Below are positions 7,840-15,586 of a DNA stretch of 15,586 nt, piece by piece. This DNA is from Puia dinghuensis (GTDB taxonomy: Bacteria > Bacteroidota > Bacteroidia > Chitinophagales > Chitinophagaceae). How positions within the stretch are numbered: position 1 is the stretch's first letter; the number at the start of each line of letters is the position of its first letter. Position numbers and translations under genes: made by a program. The DNA lies in assembly GCA_026224995.1 (NCBI GenBank), contig JAMFRX010000393.1:1-15586 (forward strand), written 5' to 3'. Below the pieces are notes generated by a model, which saw only the letters and a program-made list of their open reading frames with translations, made no database searches and had not been told where the DNA came from.

Positions 7840-10149
7840 TTGTTAAAATTTTTTGCCTTTTTGGCTTGTTGTTTTTTTCTGGCGCAACCGTTGGCAAGAG
7901 CTGGTAACTATACCGGCGAAGAGGGACGGGCTGCCTGGGCTTATTGGAAAAAGCAGCCAATGACAGAGAGCAATTTTCACGCCATATGTGATTTGTTACA
8001 GGACATTGCGAAGACCGACATTGATCAGGCCTATAGCATTCTTTCCGAATATACACCAATGGTGAAGCGGACGGGCAACAAGGCCTGGGTCCATATTTTA
8101 TTAATGGGCTGGGCCAAGGCCAGGGAGTCGCTGACAAATTTCCCCGAAGCGGAGCAGCTTTATGCTGCCGCGCGGAGCAATGCAGCGGGAGATGCCCGGC
8201 ATTATGACGAGGCGCTTGTGGGAACCGTGCTGCTGTATGCGGAATGGGGTAAGCCGGATTCCCTGGATAAATATGTAAGGGTCGGTAAGGCTGCGGCCGG
8301 GTCAGCCGGCGACAAGGAAAACCTGAGCTTCCTCTATACTTTCGGGGCCATGGCGCAGGTCGCCGATACTGCCGCCATGGGCCGGGACCTGCGGACGGCT
8401 ATGACTTTGGCCCGGGACCTTCCCAACCGAAATGCTTTGTTCACCGCGCGCTACAACTATTCTTCTATCTATTGCCGGAACAACCCGCAGCTGCAGGTCT
8501 CGATCCTGCAGTCGCTGCTGGAGCTGGCCAGGGATTCCACACTCACACATAAATATAAGCTGTATGAGCGCACTGCTTTCTCCTTCCGTAATCCGGGGCC
8601 GAATATCTATCTGCAGCTGATGCAGGTGAATCTCCTGCTGGCCGACTACGACAATGCCGGGAAATTCGGGGAACTGCTCTTCGACGCGGTGGTGAAGCCC
8701 AATCCAGCGGCGCCGCAGGCGCCTTTCTTTACTTCGGAGCTGGCGCTCGTGAAGGCCTGGCAGGGGGAATATGGCGAAGCGCGGCGATACCTGGAGGAGA
8801 GCAGGAGACTCTTTAAGGTTCCGGAGGAAAAAATAACCTATCCCAGCTATTTCCTCGCCGCGGGCATGATCGCCGAGCAGGAGGGCCGGGAGGAGCAGGC
8901 GCTGCAGGATTATAGCGTGGCTTATCACATCGGGGGCATGGAGGGGCTGCATCTGATGCCATCGGAGCTGTATTATGCACATGCGCTGATCCGGGCGAAG
9001 CGGCTGGACGAGGCCGGGCATATCCTCGAACAGGCCCGGGGGCAGCTGCCTGCCAGGACCTATACGGCTTACGGCTATTATTTTTATAAGGCTTATTCCG
9101 AACTGTTGAAGGTCAAGGGCGACGATGCCGCCTATGGGAAGGCGCTGGAACAATATTATTCCATCAAAGACTCTCTCCTCAACCTGAACCACTACCGGGC
9201 CATCGAGGAGATCGAAGCGCGGGTACGTCTTCGGGACAAGGAACAGCAGATCGTCCGGCTAAACGAGGAGCAGGCGGAGCGGATAGCCAACCAACGCCGG
9301 GAGCGGATATTCTATGCGGTACTATTCTGCCTGGCTGTTATCCTGCTGGTGCTGCTTGTCGGCTATTCCCGCAACCTTTATCGCCGCAGGCGCCAGGCGG
9401 AAGAGATAGCCCGGCAGCGGGAGGTCTTACAGGAGCAAAGGATCAGCGAGATGGAGAAGCAGCACCGGATCCAGGTGATGCAGGGAGCTATCGATGCGGA
9501 GCAGCGGGAAAGGCATAAGATAGCCGACCAGCTGCATGACGAAGTAGGCGGCCTCCTATCGCTGGCGACCCTAAACCTGAGCTCGGCGCTGGAGAAGGAG
9601 CGGGAGAACGATAAGGGTAAGCAGCAATTGGAGCAGGCGCAGGATACGCTGCTCACGGTCTCCACGACTATTCGTGAGCTGAGTCACCGGCTGACGCCGC
9701 TGATGATCGAAAAATATGGCTTCCGGCGGGCAATAGAGGACATGGTCCATGCCGTTAATGTCAGTCAGAAGCTTTCCCTGGAGGCGGTCATCGTCGGGTT
9801 CGACGATACGACGGCTTATTCCGGGGCCCTGCTGAACGAGCTCTACCGGATGATACAGGAACTGGTGCAGAACATCCTGAAGCATGCGCAGGCTACCCAG
9901 GCCTTGCTGGAGGTGGTGGAGCACCCTTCACAGGTCTCCATTCTAGTGGAGGACGACGGGAAGGGTATCTATGAGGGGGAAACAGCGAAGGGCAGGGGCC
10001 TGGATACGATCCGCTCCAAAATTGCTTATCTTAATGGGCGGATAGAGATCGGCCGGAAAAAGGAAAAAGGCACCTTGATCGTGATGGAAATACCCGTTGA
10101 AAATGTAAACCCAGGAAGTGATGCGTTTAAGAATACTCATAGCAGATGA
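7840..10149 (+). CDS. TPR-domain sensor histidine kinase (NarL/HisKA_3 type)
   Basis: This is the sensor of a two-component pair, autophosphorylating and passing phosphate to the regulator encoded next. The product has 769 residues: signal peptide (about 1-22), a periplasmic region of TPR-like helical hairpins (about 30-440), a coiled coil (about 445-485), one membrane segment (about 490-510, IFYAVLFCLAVILLVLLVGY), a second coiled coil, HisKA_3 (KIADQLHDEVGGLLS, phospho-acceptor His566) and HATPase_c with N-box ELVQNILKHAQ (Asn678), G1 box VEDDGKGI (Asp706) and G2 box GRGLDTI. The start is unusual. An in-frame stop lies at 7822-7824 and the first ATG (codon 41) would remove the signal peptide, so TTG at 7840 is the likely start. 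Its 3' end overlaps the regulator gene by 29 bp. The stimulus is unknown. Confidence 0.92.
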   Translation: MLKFFAFLACCFFLAQPLARAGNYTGEEGRAAWAYWKKQPMTESNFHAICDLLQDIAKTDIDQAYSILSEYTPMVKRTGNKAWVHILLMGWAKARESLTNFPEAEQLYAAARSNAAGDARHYDEALVGTVLLYAEWGKPDSLDKYVRVGKAAAGSAGDKENLSFLYTFGAMAQVADTAAMGRDLRTAMTLARDLPNRNALFTARYNYSSIYCRNNPQLQVSILQSLLELARDSTLTHKYKLYERTAFSFRNPGPNIYLQLMQVNLLLADYDNAGKFGELLFDAVVKPNPAAPQAPFFTSELALVKAWQGEYGEARRYLEESRRLFKVPEEKITYPSYFLAAGMIAEQEGREEQALQDYSVAYHIGGMEGLHLMPSELYYAHALIRAKRLDEAGHILEQARGQLPARTYTAYGYYFYKAYSELLKVKGDDAAYGKALEQYYSIKDSLLNLNHYRAIEEIEARVRLRDKEQQIVRLNEEQAERIANQRRERIFYAVLFCLAVILLVLLVGYSRNLYRRRRQAEEIARQREVLQEQRISEMEKQHRIQVMQGAIDAEQRERHKIADQLHDEVGGLLSLATLNLSSALEKERENDKGKQQLEQAQDTLLTVSTTIRELSHRLTPLMIEKYGFRRAIEDMVHAVNVSQKLSLEAVIVGFDDTTAYSGALLNELYRMIQELVQNILKHAQATQALLEVVEHPSQVSILVEDDGKGIYEGETAKGRGLDTIRSKIAYLNGRIEIGRKKEKGTLIVMEIPVENVNPGSDAFKNTHSR

Positions 10150-10750
10150 CCACCCGCTCCTGGTAGATGGATTGAAGCGGGTGCTGGAAGAAATAGATGG
10201 TGTAGAGGTGCTGGAGCCTGTCGGCAATGGCCGCCGCCTGCTGGCCCGGCTGAGGGAGACGCCTGCCGGGCTGGTCCTGCTGGACCTGCAGATGCCGCAG
10301 ATGGATGGGCTGGAGACCCTCAAGGTCCTGCGCGAAGAGTTTCCGCAAGTCAAGGTGATCATCTTCACCAACTATAATCAACCCAAGCTCATAAGAGAAG
10401 CGCGCAATCTCGGCGCGAAAGGATACCTGAGTAAAAGCTGCACGTCGCCTGTATTGAAAGAAGCCGTCGCCCGTGTTGCTGACGGCGGGACCTGGTTTAC
10501 GGAGGAAGAGGCGGCTCCTGCCGGCAAGACAAATTTTACCGATGATTTTATGCGGAAATACCAGATCACTTCGCGGGAGGTAGAGATCCTGCGGAAGATT
10601 GCCCAGGGGCATACGAGCCGGGAGATCGGGGAGCAGCTGTTCGTCAGCGAGTTCACGGTCAATGCGCACCGCCGCAACATCTGTCGCAAGCTGGACATCC
10701 ATACGGCCGTGGGTCTGGTGAATTTCGCTAAAGAGCATGGGCTGGCATGA
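10121..10750 (+). CDS. LuxR/NarL-family response regulator
   Basis: This is the DNA-binding output of the two-component system. The 209-residue product starts with a receiver domain (residues 1 to about 120) showing the acidic pocket ADDHP (Asp9-Asp10), the phospho-acceptor Asp55 in LLDLQMPQMDG, the Thr/Ser switch site in IIFTNYNQ and the conserved Lys in KGYLSKS. A LuxR-type helix-turn-helix follows (about 145-209: ITSREVEILRKIAQG, then REIGEQLFVSEFTVNAHRRN). ATG at 10121 is chosen over the GTG directly before it because receiver domains normally begin a few residues before the first strand (RLRILIADD). It overlaps the kinase gene by 29 bp, which fits cotranscription and translational coupling. 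Likely targets are nearby genes such as the divergent hydrolase, but no operator was identified. Confidence 0.95.
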   Translation: MRLRILIADDHPLLVDGLKRVLEEIDGVEVLEPVGNGRRLLARLRETPAGLVLLDLQMPQMDGLETLKVLREEFPQVKVIIFTNYNQPKLIREARNLGAKGYLSKSCTSPVLKEAVARVADGGTWFTEEEAAPAGKTNFTDDFMRKYQITSREVEILRKIAQGHTSREIGEQLFVSEFTVNAHRRNICRKLDIHTAVGLVNFAKEHGLA

Positions 10751-10847
10751 GCGCACATTTTCTTCTTAACAATTCTTAAAGGAAACATTAACAGCGCGCA
10801 AGCATCGGAGGGTTCCGTTCGCGGCTCTTGGGTATAAACCTAAGCAC

Positions 10848-11894
10848 ATGAAAACTCCTCCCTCGATCTATTTTCTTTTGAGCGCATTTGCGCTCACGCT
10901 CCTTTTTACTTACTCCTGCAGCCGGACGGGAATCCCCGATACGCAGCTGGGCAATTGGGTGCAGGCGGCGCCCATCGGCGCGTATCCGCGGAGCAACAGC
11001 GCTTGCTTCGTCATTGGGGATCACGCGTATGTGGGTCTGGGTTATAATGAGGCGATCGGTCAGCCCGGCAGGCTCACGGATTTCTGGACCTTTTGCCTGG
11101 ACAGCGGCTGGACGCAGATAGCGTCTTTTCCCGGTGCGCCCCGCAGCAATGCCGCCGCCTTCAGCATCGGCAGCTTCGGCTATGTGGGAACGGGATGGGA
11201 CAGCTATACGGTGTTCAGCGATTTCTACCAGTATGATCAGCAACAAAACCTGTGGACGAAGAAAGCGGATTTCGCGGGTGGTCCCCGCTATGATGCGGTA
11301 GGCTTCGGGATACAGGGCAAGGGGTATATCGGCACGGGTTTCAACGTCTATTGGCTGAATGATTTTTATGAGTATGATCCGGCAGGCGACAAGTGGGCGC
11401 TGACGCCGGGCACTTCCGGCAATCTCTCCAAGCGCAGGGCCGCGGTGGCCTTTACCTATCGGGACCAGGCCTATATCGTAACGGGCAGCAACAGCGGTGG
11501 GATGGTGCGGGATATGTGGCGGTTCGATCCTTCGCAGCCGGAGGCCTGGCATCAGCTTGCAGATATCACCAACACCAATTCCGAGACCTTTGACGACGGC
11601 TATAACGATATCGAGCGGCAATATGCTACGGCATTCGTGAATGGAACCCAGGCTTATCTGACTACCGGGATGAACAGCAGCAGCACCATGGAGACCTCTT
11701 CCTGGGCTTATGATATTCCCAGCGACCGATGGAGCAACAGGACGCCTTATCCCCGTGAGGCGCGGAGCGGGGCGGTATCGTTCACCGTGAGTGGTCAGAG
11801 CTTTCTCGGTACGGGCAATACCGGCAGCAATACGACCTTCGATGATTTCGACCAGTTCCAGCCGATGGCGGCGTTCAACTCCAATGACTACTAA
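10848..11894 (+). CDS. Kelch-like beta-propeller lipoprotein
   Basis: This 348-residue product is a probable outer-membrane or periplasmic lipoprotein. It starts with a hydrophobic signal and a Cys at residue 24 (LLFTYSCS), a loose lipobox of the kind Bacteroidota tolerate. The rest is six blocks of about 45-60 residues with the Kelch pattern: an Arg-x-x-A-x-x-F stretch, a GYVGTG/GYIGTG strand pair, DFYxYDPxxxxW, then a hydrophobic strand. Examples are PRSNAAAFSIG, GFGIQGKGYIGTG and WLNDFYEYDP. Six blocks suggest a closed six-bladed propeller. Such folds usually bind proteins or sugars. No catalytic galactose-oxidase residues are evident, so no enzyme activity is proposed. It is 97 bp downstream of the response regulator on the same strand, possibly in its own unit, and convergent with the type IX-secreted protein gene. 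Confidence 0.85.
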   Translation: MKTPPSIYFLLSAFALTLLFTYSCSRTGIPDTQLGNWVQAAPIGAYPRSNSACFVIGDHAYVGLGYNEAIGQPGRLTDFWTFCLDSGWTQIASFPGAPRSNAAAFSIGSFGYVGTGWDSYTVFSDFYQYDQQQNLWTKKADFAGGPRYDAVGFGIQGKGYIGTGFNVYWLNDFYEYDPAGDKWALTPGTSGNLSKRRAAVAFTYRDQAYIVTGSNSGGMVRDMWRFDPSQPEAWHQLADITNTNSETFDDGYNDIERQYATAFVNGTQAYLTTGMNSSSTMETSSWAYDIPSDRWSNRTPYPREARSGAVSFTVSGQSFLGTGNTGSNTTFDDFDQFQPMAAFNSNDY

Positions 11895-11900
11895 TAAGGA

Positions 11901-11928
11901 CGCCGTCGCCTCTCTCGAGACGACGGCG
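11901..11928. terminator. Hairpin between convergent genes, likely bidirectional terminator
   Basis: CGCCGTCG (11901-11908) is perfectly complementary to CGACGGCG (11921-11928), and the 12-base loop contains TCTCGAGA, which can extend the stem past a two-C bulge. It lies 7 bp after the Kelch stop and 20 bp before the end of the opposing gene. There is no good T tract on the + side; the - side continues TCCTTATTAG, so termination may be stronger on that strand. Confidence 0.6.
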
Positions 11929-11948
11929 ACGGGGGATAAGAAATATGT

Positions 11949-13487
11949 TTATTTGATGACGATGATCTGTTTGGCCAGCGTGGTCTGGCTGTTGGAAAGG
12001 CGGGCGATATAGGCGCCTGCGGGCAGCTTTCCACCGTTGCCGACGGTTACCTGCTGACGGCCTTCTAAACTGGACCACTCGTTCTCCTGGAGGCGATGAC
12101 CGTTCATGTCGAAGAGCTCCAGCTTAGCCTGGCTGACGGCGGCCGATGTTTCGACGAACAGGGTGCCGCTTTCCACCACGGTGGGATAGATGCGGATGCT
12201 TTTGGCGGCCTGCAGGGAGATGCTGACGATATTGGAATAGCTGCTTTTCCCGTCGCGGTCCACCATCATCAGGCGATAGTAGAGCGTGCCTTCATAGTCA
12301 TCCTGATCGGTATAGGTATAGCTTTGGGTAGCGGTAGAGTCCTCGGTGTTGCCGGCGACCGTAGCGACGTCTTCGAAGACGCTGCCGTTGGTGCTGCGCT
12401 GGACAACGAAGTGGTCGAAATTGACGGCGTCGGTAGTCGTCCATTTAAGCTTTGCCTCGCTGTTGTCGAGGGCGGAGACGGTCCAACTGGTAAGAGTTAC
12501 GGGCAGCGTGCTATAGGCCTGCGCGAAGCTAACGCGATCGGCGCCGCCGTCATCGTAATATTCGTATACCATATTATAGGTTCCGGAGAGTACGGCGGAA
12601 TAGCTGGATACGGTGTAGGACTGGTCGTTCCACTTGTTGACGACCCAGGTGCTGCCACCGTCGAGGCTGAGGCGATAGCCGTCGTCGCCGCCGAGGGTGA
12701 AGACATAGGTTGCCTCGGGCAAGGTCTGCGTCAGCCTGTAGCGAGCGCTGAACTGGTAGGTCGTTATAGAACAGCTATTGGTAGTATAGGTGTTGGAATT
12801 GCTGCCGCCGGGGTTGCCGAAGCTCTCATCGAAGCCGGGGTTGGAGGCTATGCCTTCGTTGACCCAGCCTTTATACTGGTTGAAATTCATACCCTGGTAG
12901 ATATAGCCATTCCAGATATTGCCGGTACCATAGACGGTGGGGTCGCCGGTGCCGGTACAATTTCTTACGAGGTTGAAGCTGATGCGGTTGTCACCGTAGG
13001 CTTCATAATATTCCAAAACAATATTGTAGGTCCCTGAGAGGCTCACTGTATACGCGGTGGTGCCATACGATTGGGCCTGCCACATGTTGACGGCCCAGGT
13101 GGCGCCTCCATCGAGGCTGAGGCGATAACCGTCGTCGCCGCCGACGGTGATGGTATAGTTACCGCTGAGGGCCTGGGTAAGCTTATAACGAACGCTAAAG
13201 GTGTCGGTATAGACGGAGCAGCCGTTGGTGGCGTAGTTCACCTGGGCGCCGCCGAAGCTTTCGTCGAAGTTGGGGCTGCTTGTGCTGCCCTCGTTCACAT
13301 ATCCATGATAGTAGTTGAAATTCGATCCTTCGTAGACATAGCCTATCCAGACATTATTGGCGCCATAGGTGGTTTGGTCACCCTGCGTGGTGGAGCAGGT
13401 CTGGGCGGTGGAGCGGCCAAAAGAGGCCAGCACGAATAATAAAGGCAGGATAAGATCTTTCGTGTAGGATTTGTAAATAGGGTTCAT
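11949..13487 (-). CDS. Type IX-secreted protein with two tandem PA14-like modules
   Basis: This 512-residue secreted protein has a signal peptide (about 1-29, ending STAQ) and two consecutive modules of about 145-150 residues (about 31-174 and 176-324). Each begins with Cys, contains a FDESFG segment, then GGDDGYRLSLDGG and TWxVNxW, and ends in a strand with EYY and RxSF. This resembles the PA14 fold (carbohydrate-binding in many bacterial proteins), but the family call is by motif only. A linker starting LPVTLTSW and a fibronectin-like domain follow (about 328-430: FDHFVVQRSTNGSVFEDV, YYRLMMVDRDGKSSYSNI). The C terminus (about 434-512: IRIYPTVVESGTLFV, LELFDMNGHRL, LPAGAYIARLSN) is a type IX sorting domain, which directs export across the outer membrane and usually surface attachment. 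It is probably an adhesin or glycan binder. The penicillin-binding protein gene ends 142 bp upstream on the same strand. Confidence 0.87.
   Translation of the reverse strand: MNPIYKSYTKDLILPLLFVLASFGRSTAQTCSTTQGDQTTYGANNVWIGYVYEGSNFNYYHGYVNEGSTSSPNFDESFGGAQVNYATNGCSVYTDTFSVRYKLTQALSGNYTITVGGDDGYRLSLDGGATWAVNMWQAQSYGTTAYTVSLSGTYNIVLEYYEAYGDNRISFNLVRNCTGTGDPTVYGTGNIWNGYIYQGMNFNQYKGWVNEGIASNPGFDESFGNPGGSNSNTYTTNSCSITTYQFSARYRLTQTLPEATYVFTLGGDDGYRLSLDGGSTWVVNKWNDQSYTVSSYSAVLSGTYNMVYEYYDDGGADRVSFAQAYSTLPVTLTSWTVSALDNSEAKLKWTTTDAVNFDHFVVQRSTNGSVFEDVATVAGNTEDSTATQSYTYTDQDDYEGTLYYRLMMVDRDGKSSYSNIVSISLQAAKSIRIYPTVVESGTLFVETSAAVSQAKLELFDMNGHRLQENEWSSLEGRQQVTVGNGGKLPAGAYIARLSNSQTTLAKQIIVIK
12631..12700 (-). 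repeat. DNA-level repeat within the secreted protein gene, copy 1
   Basis: This 70-bp stretch matches 13081-13150 at 62 of 70 positions, exactly 450 bp (150 codons) apart. It encodes the core strands and Asp-Asp-Gly loop of the second PA14-like module. The identity at DNA level points to an internal duplication still recognisable in the nucleotide sequence. Confidence 0.8.
13081..13150 (-). repeat. DNA-level repeat within the secreted protein gene, copy 2
   Basis: This is the partner of 12631-12700, in the first PA14-like module. The longest exact shared stretch is 17 bases (13111-13127 against 12661-12677). Several differences sit at third codon positions, consistent with selection on the protein after duplication. 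Confidence 0.8.
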
Positions 13488-13629
13488 GCTGATACGGCTT
13501 TTATAGGTATCAGGGATAATCCCATATTGGTGCCAAATCAGAATGAATTGAAAAGGAGGAGGTTATGCGGCTTTTATGCCCACATTGAGTCTATGGACCG
13601 GAAGACATTCCCGGAATTGGAAGGAGGGG

Positions 13630-15586
13630 TCAGTATGGGTTGACTGGGGTTACCGGGGGCTTGGTCCTGGTGGTATCGAAATATTGATCAGAATTGCCGT
13701 TGCCCTGATCTGCGCCTTCGGCGCCGGGGGGCGGGGCTTTTTCGTATTGGGTGTTATAATCGTATTGCATGGCGGCGTTCAGGCTATCCGGTTTGGGGAA
13801 GCGGGCGGTTTTATTGAGTCCGAGGGATTTGTCTGCGAGGGCCAGGCGGAAGAAGCTCTCCCAGATAGGGCGGGCGATGTGGCCGCCGTCGGAGGATTTG
13901 CCTTCCAGCTGGATAAATCGGTTGTCGCAGCCTACCCAGGCGCCGGCCAGCAGCTGGGGCGTATAGCCCATGAACCAGGTGTCGGCATTGTCGTTGGTAG
14001 TGCCTGTCTTACCGCCCATCTCGGCGAGGCCTAGACGCTCACGCAATCCTTTTGCGGTGCCGAAGTCTACGGGGCCCTGCATCATGCGGGTCATAGTATA
14101 TGCTGTGCTTTGGCTGAGGACTTCTTTGTGGGTGGGAACGAAGTCGGCGAGCAGGTTGCCGTGCTTGTCTTCGATCCGGGCAATATAATAGGGCTGGGTG
14201 CTGATGCCTTCGGTGGGGAAGATGGTGTAGCCGCCCAGCATTTCGAAGAGGGAGAGCTCACAGGCGCCCAGCGCCATGGAGGGATAGGGCTGTACGGCTG
14301 TCGGGATATTCACCTGCTTGAGGAATTCGGCAAAGCGTTGGGGGCCCTGGGGACCAAATGATTTCATCAGGTAGGCTGCCACTTCGTTGATGGACCAGGC
14401 CAGGCCGTAAGCCATGGGATAGGGGCCGGGGCTCCAGTGCGAGCCCGCTTTCGCCGGAACATAGGCGTTGAATTCCGGGAAAAACTGCTGCACGGCGGGG
14501 CATTCCGTGGTGGGGGTGAAATTGAAATCTTCGAGGGCCAGGCTGTATAAGAAGGGCTTTATCGAGCTGCCGACCTGGCGTTTGGTGTTGATATTGACGT
14601 GGTCGAACTTATAGGTGCGGAAATCGATGCCGCCGACCCAGGCTTTTACGGCGCCGCTAAAGGGGTCCATGACCATGAACCCGGTCTGCAGCATCTGCCG
14701 ATTGTAGCGGATGGAATCCAGGGGTGTCATCACCGTATCTTTTTCCCTGGCGGCATTCCAGGCGAAGACCTTCATCTTTACGGGGGTGTTGAAGGTGTTG
14801 CGGATCTCGGCTTCCGAGAGTCCGGCGTCGTCTTCGTCCTGCCATCTTTCGCTGCTGCGCATGGCGGCTTCGAGGATATTCTTGTGGTCGTCCCAGATGG
14901 CGCCGTTTTTGATGCTGCGCTGGCCATCGAGCATTTTCTGCAGGACAGGCATTTGCAGGGCGACCGCCGAGTCGGCATAGGTCTGCATTTTGGGGTCGAC
15001 GGTCGTATAGATCTTGAGCCCGTCGGTATAGAGGTTATAGGGCTTGCCGGTGGCGGGGTTGGTATGATCCTTACACCATTTCCGCAGGTCGCTGCGGAGG
15101 ATATCGCGGAAGTAGGGGGCTACACCATTGTTCTCGTCGAGCTTGCGATAGGCGCTGAGGTCGATAGCCTTTGCCTTCAGGGTCGTGGCTTCATCTGCCT
15201 CGATAAAGTGGTTGGTGGCCAGGCGGTTGATGACGACGTTTCGGCGTTCCGTAGCGGCTTTTGGGTTGGTTCGGGGGTTGAAGAAGCTGGGGTTGTTGAC
15301 CATGCCAACCAGCACGGCTGCCTGGTCGACGCTAAGGCTGTCGGGCTCCTTCTGGAAGAAGGTGCGGGCGGCGCCGCGGATGCCGTAGACATTATCGCTG
15401 AAGGAGACGTCGTTCAGGTAGAGGGTGAGGATCTCTTCCTTGGTAAAGTTACGTTCCAGCTGGATGGCGATGATCCATTCCTTGAGCTTTTGGATCACGC
15501 GGCTGATGCGGTTATGGGAACGTTCGCCGTTGAACATGTTGAGCGCCAACTGTTGGGTGATGGTGCTGCCGCCGCCGTCCCTGCCA
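13630..15586 (-). CDS. Class A penicillin-binding protein (PBP1a-like), 5' end off the window
   Basis: This is a bifunctional peptidoglycan synthase at the inner membrane, polymerising glycan strands and cross-linking stem peptides. The 651 visible codons enter inside the glycosyltransferase family 51 domain at GGGSTITQQLALN, read through the window edge, and continue through KLKEWIIAIQLERN, EEILTLYLND and YGIRGAARTFF. The membrane anchor and the first catalytic Glu motif are missing, probably 100-150 residues. The transpeptidase domain has SSIK (nucleophile Ser codon 14566-14568), the SIN motif (14386-14394) and KTGT (Lys codon 14008-14010). A Pro/Gly/Asp-rich tail of about 35 residues ends the protein. 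The TTG at 15549, which could be mistaken for a start, lies inside the conserved ITQQLA motif and is not one. The next gene on this strand starts 142 bp downstream. Confidence 0.94.
   Translation of the reverse strand, partial: GRDGGGSTITQQLALNMFNGERSHNRISRVIQKLKEWIIAIQLERNFTKEEILTLYLNDVSFSDNVYGIRGAARTFFQKEPDSLSVDQAAVLVGMVNNPSFFNPRTNPKAATERRNVVINRLATNHFIEADEATTLKAKAIDLSAYRKLDENNGVAPYFRDILRSDLRKWCKDHTNPATGKPYNLYTDGLKIYTTVDPKMQTYADSAVALQMPVLQKMLDGQRSIKNGAIWDDHKNILEAAMRSSERWQDEDDAGLSEAEIRNTFNTPVKMKVFAWNAAREKDTVMTPLDSIRYNRQMLQTGFMVMDPFSGAVKAWVGGIDFRTYKFDHVNINTKRQVGSSIKPFLYSLALEDFNFTPTTECPAVQQFFPEFNAYVPAKAGSHWSPGPYPMAYGLAWSINEVAAYLMKSFGPQGPQRFAEFLKQVNIPTAVQPYPSMALGACELSLFEMLGGYTIFPTEGISTQPYYIARIEDKHGNLLADFVPTHKEVLSQSTAYTMTRMMQGPVDFGTAKGLRERLGLAEMGGKTGTTNDNADTWFMGYTPQLLAGAWVGCDNRFIQLEGKSSDGGHIARPIWESFFRLALADKSLGLNKTARFPKPDSLNAAMQYDYNTQYEKAPPPGAEGADQGNGNSDQYFDTTRTKPPVTPVNPY

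Noticed and set aside
8302..9192. 296-codon open frame on the - strand, opposite the TPR kinase
   Set aside because: It is antisense to the TPR region, with composition typical of a reverse-complement frame and no domain.
10127..10756. 209-codon open frame on the - strand, opposite the response regulator
   Set aside because: It fully mirrors a canonical receiver/LuxR protein and has no motif of its own.
10751..10847. Possible promoter or small gene between the response regulator and the Kelch gene
   Set aside because: This 97-bp AT/GC-mixed stretch shows no clear TANNTTTG box, hairpin with T tract, or open frame worth reporting.
10788..11621. 277-codon open frame on the - strand, opposite the Kelch gene
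   Set aside because: The real gene on the + strand has a signal sequence and six repeats, while this frame shows none.
12096..13037. 313-codon open frame on the + strand, opposite the type IX-secreted protein gene
   Set aside because: The product is Gly/Ala/Val-rich without domain motifs, and it lies wholly antisense to a gene with clear domains. This is the usual shadow of GC-rich codon use.
15547..15549. TTG as start of the penicillin-binding protein
   Set aside because: The frame stays open to the window edge and the upstream codons spell the conserved GGSTITQQLA motif, so the gene is truncated by the window and does not start here.
1..15586. Search by eye for CRISPR arrays, tRNA genes, insertion-sequence ends or phage genes
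   Set aside because: No regularly spaced repeats, cloverleaf sequences, transposase or phage motifs were seen on either strand.

Overview
The window reads as a chromosomal segment of a fairly GC-rich member of the Bacteroidota, most likely Chitinophagaceae (Chitinophaga/Niastella/Puia-like). The signs are a secreted protein ending in a type IX secretion (Por secretion system) sorting domain, a TPR-type NarL-family histidine kinase, a classical Bacteroidota histidine kinase with an Asn-Thr-Gly box, genes without clear Shine-Dalgarno sequences, and protein sequences typical of that family. The taxon is inferred from protein style, not from a marker gene.

Layout. (1) 1-429, +: the 3' end of a sensor histidine kinase, with an apparent frameshift at an eight-G run. 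(2) 471-6454, +: a tight operon of a TolC-like outer-membrane factor, an RND inner-membrane permease and a lipoprotein membrane-fusion adaptor, together a complete tripartite efflux pump. The kinase just upstream probably regulates it. (3) 6430-7785, -: a secreted family 8 glycoside hydrolase whose 3' end overlaps the adaptor gene tail to tail by 25 bp. (4) 7840-10750, +: a TPR/transmembrane/HisKA_3 histidine kinase, probably starting at TTG, and an overlapping LuxR-type response regulator. They diverge from the hydrolase across only 54 bp. (5) 10848-11894, +: a six-block Kelch-like beta-propeller lipoprotein. (6) 11949-13487, -: a type IX-secreted protein with two tandem PA14-like modules, convergent with the Kelch gene across a strong hairpin. 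(7) 13630-15586, -: a class A penicillin-binding protein running off the right edge.

How they fit. The first block is efflux plus its likely sensor. The middle block is a polysaccharide hydrolase next to a two-component system that could control it. The last block is cell surface and cell wall: propeller lipoprotein, secreted modular protein and peptidoglycan synthase.

No tRNA, rRNA, CRISPR array, insertion sequence or phage gene was seen, and no stretch above 150 bases lacks a gene. I found no convincing undescribed system. The points most worth checking are the G-tract frameshift in the kinase, the compact hydrolase/two-component divergent region, the proton-relay residues of the RND pump, and the DNA-level duplication in the secreted protein.
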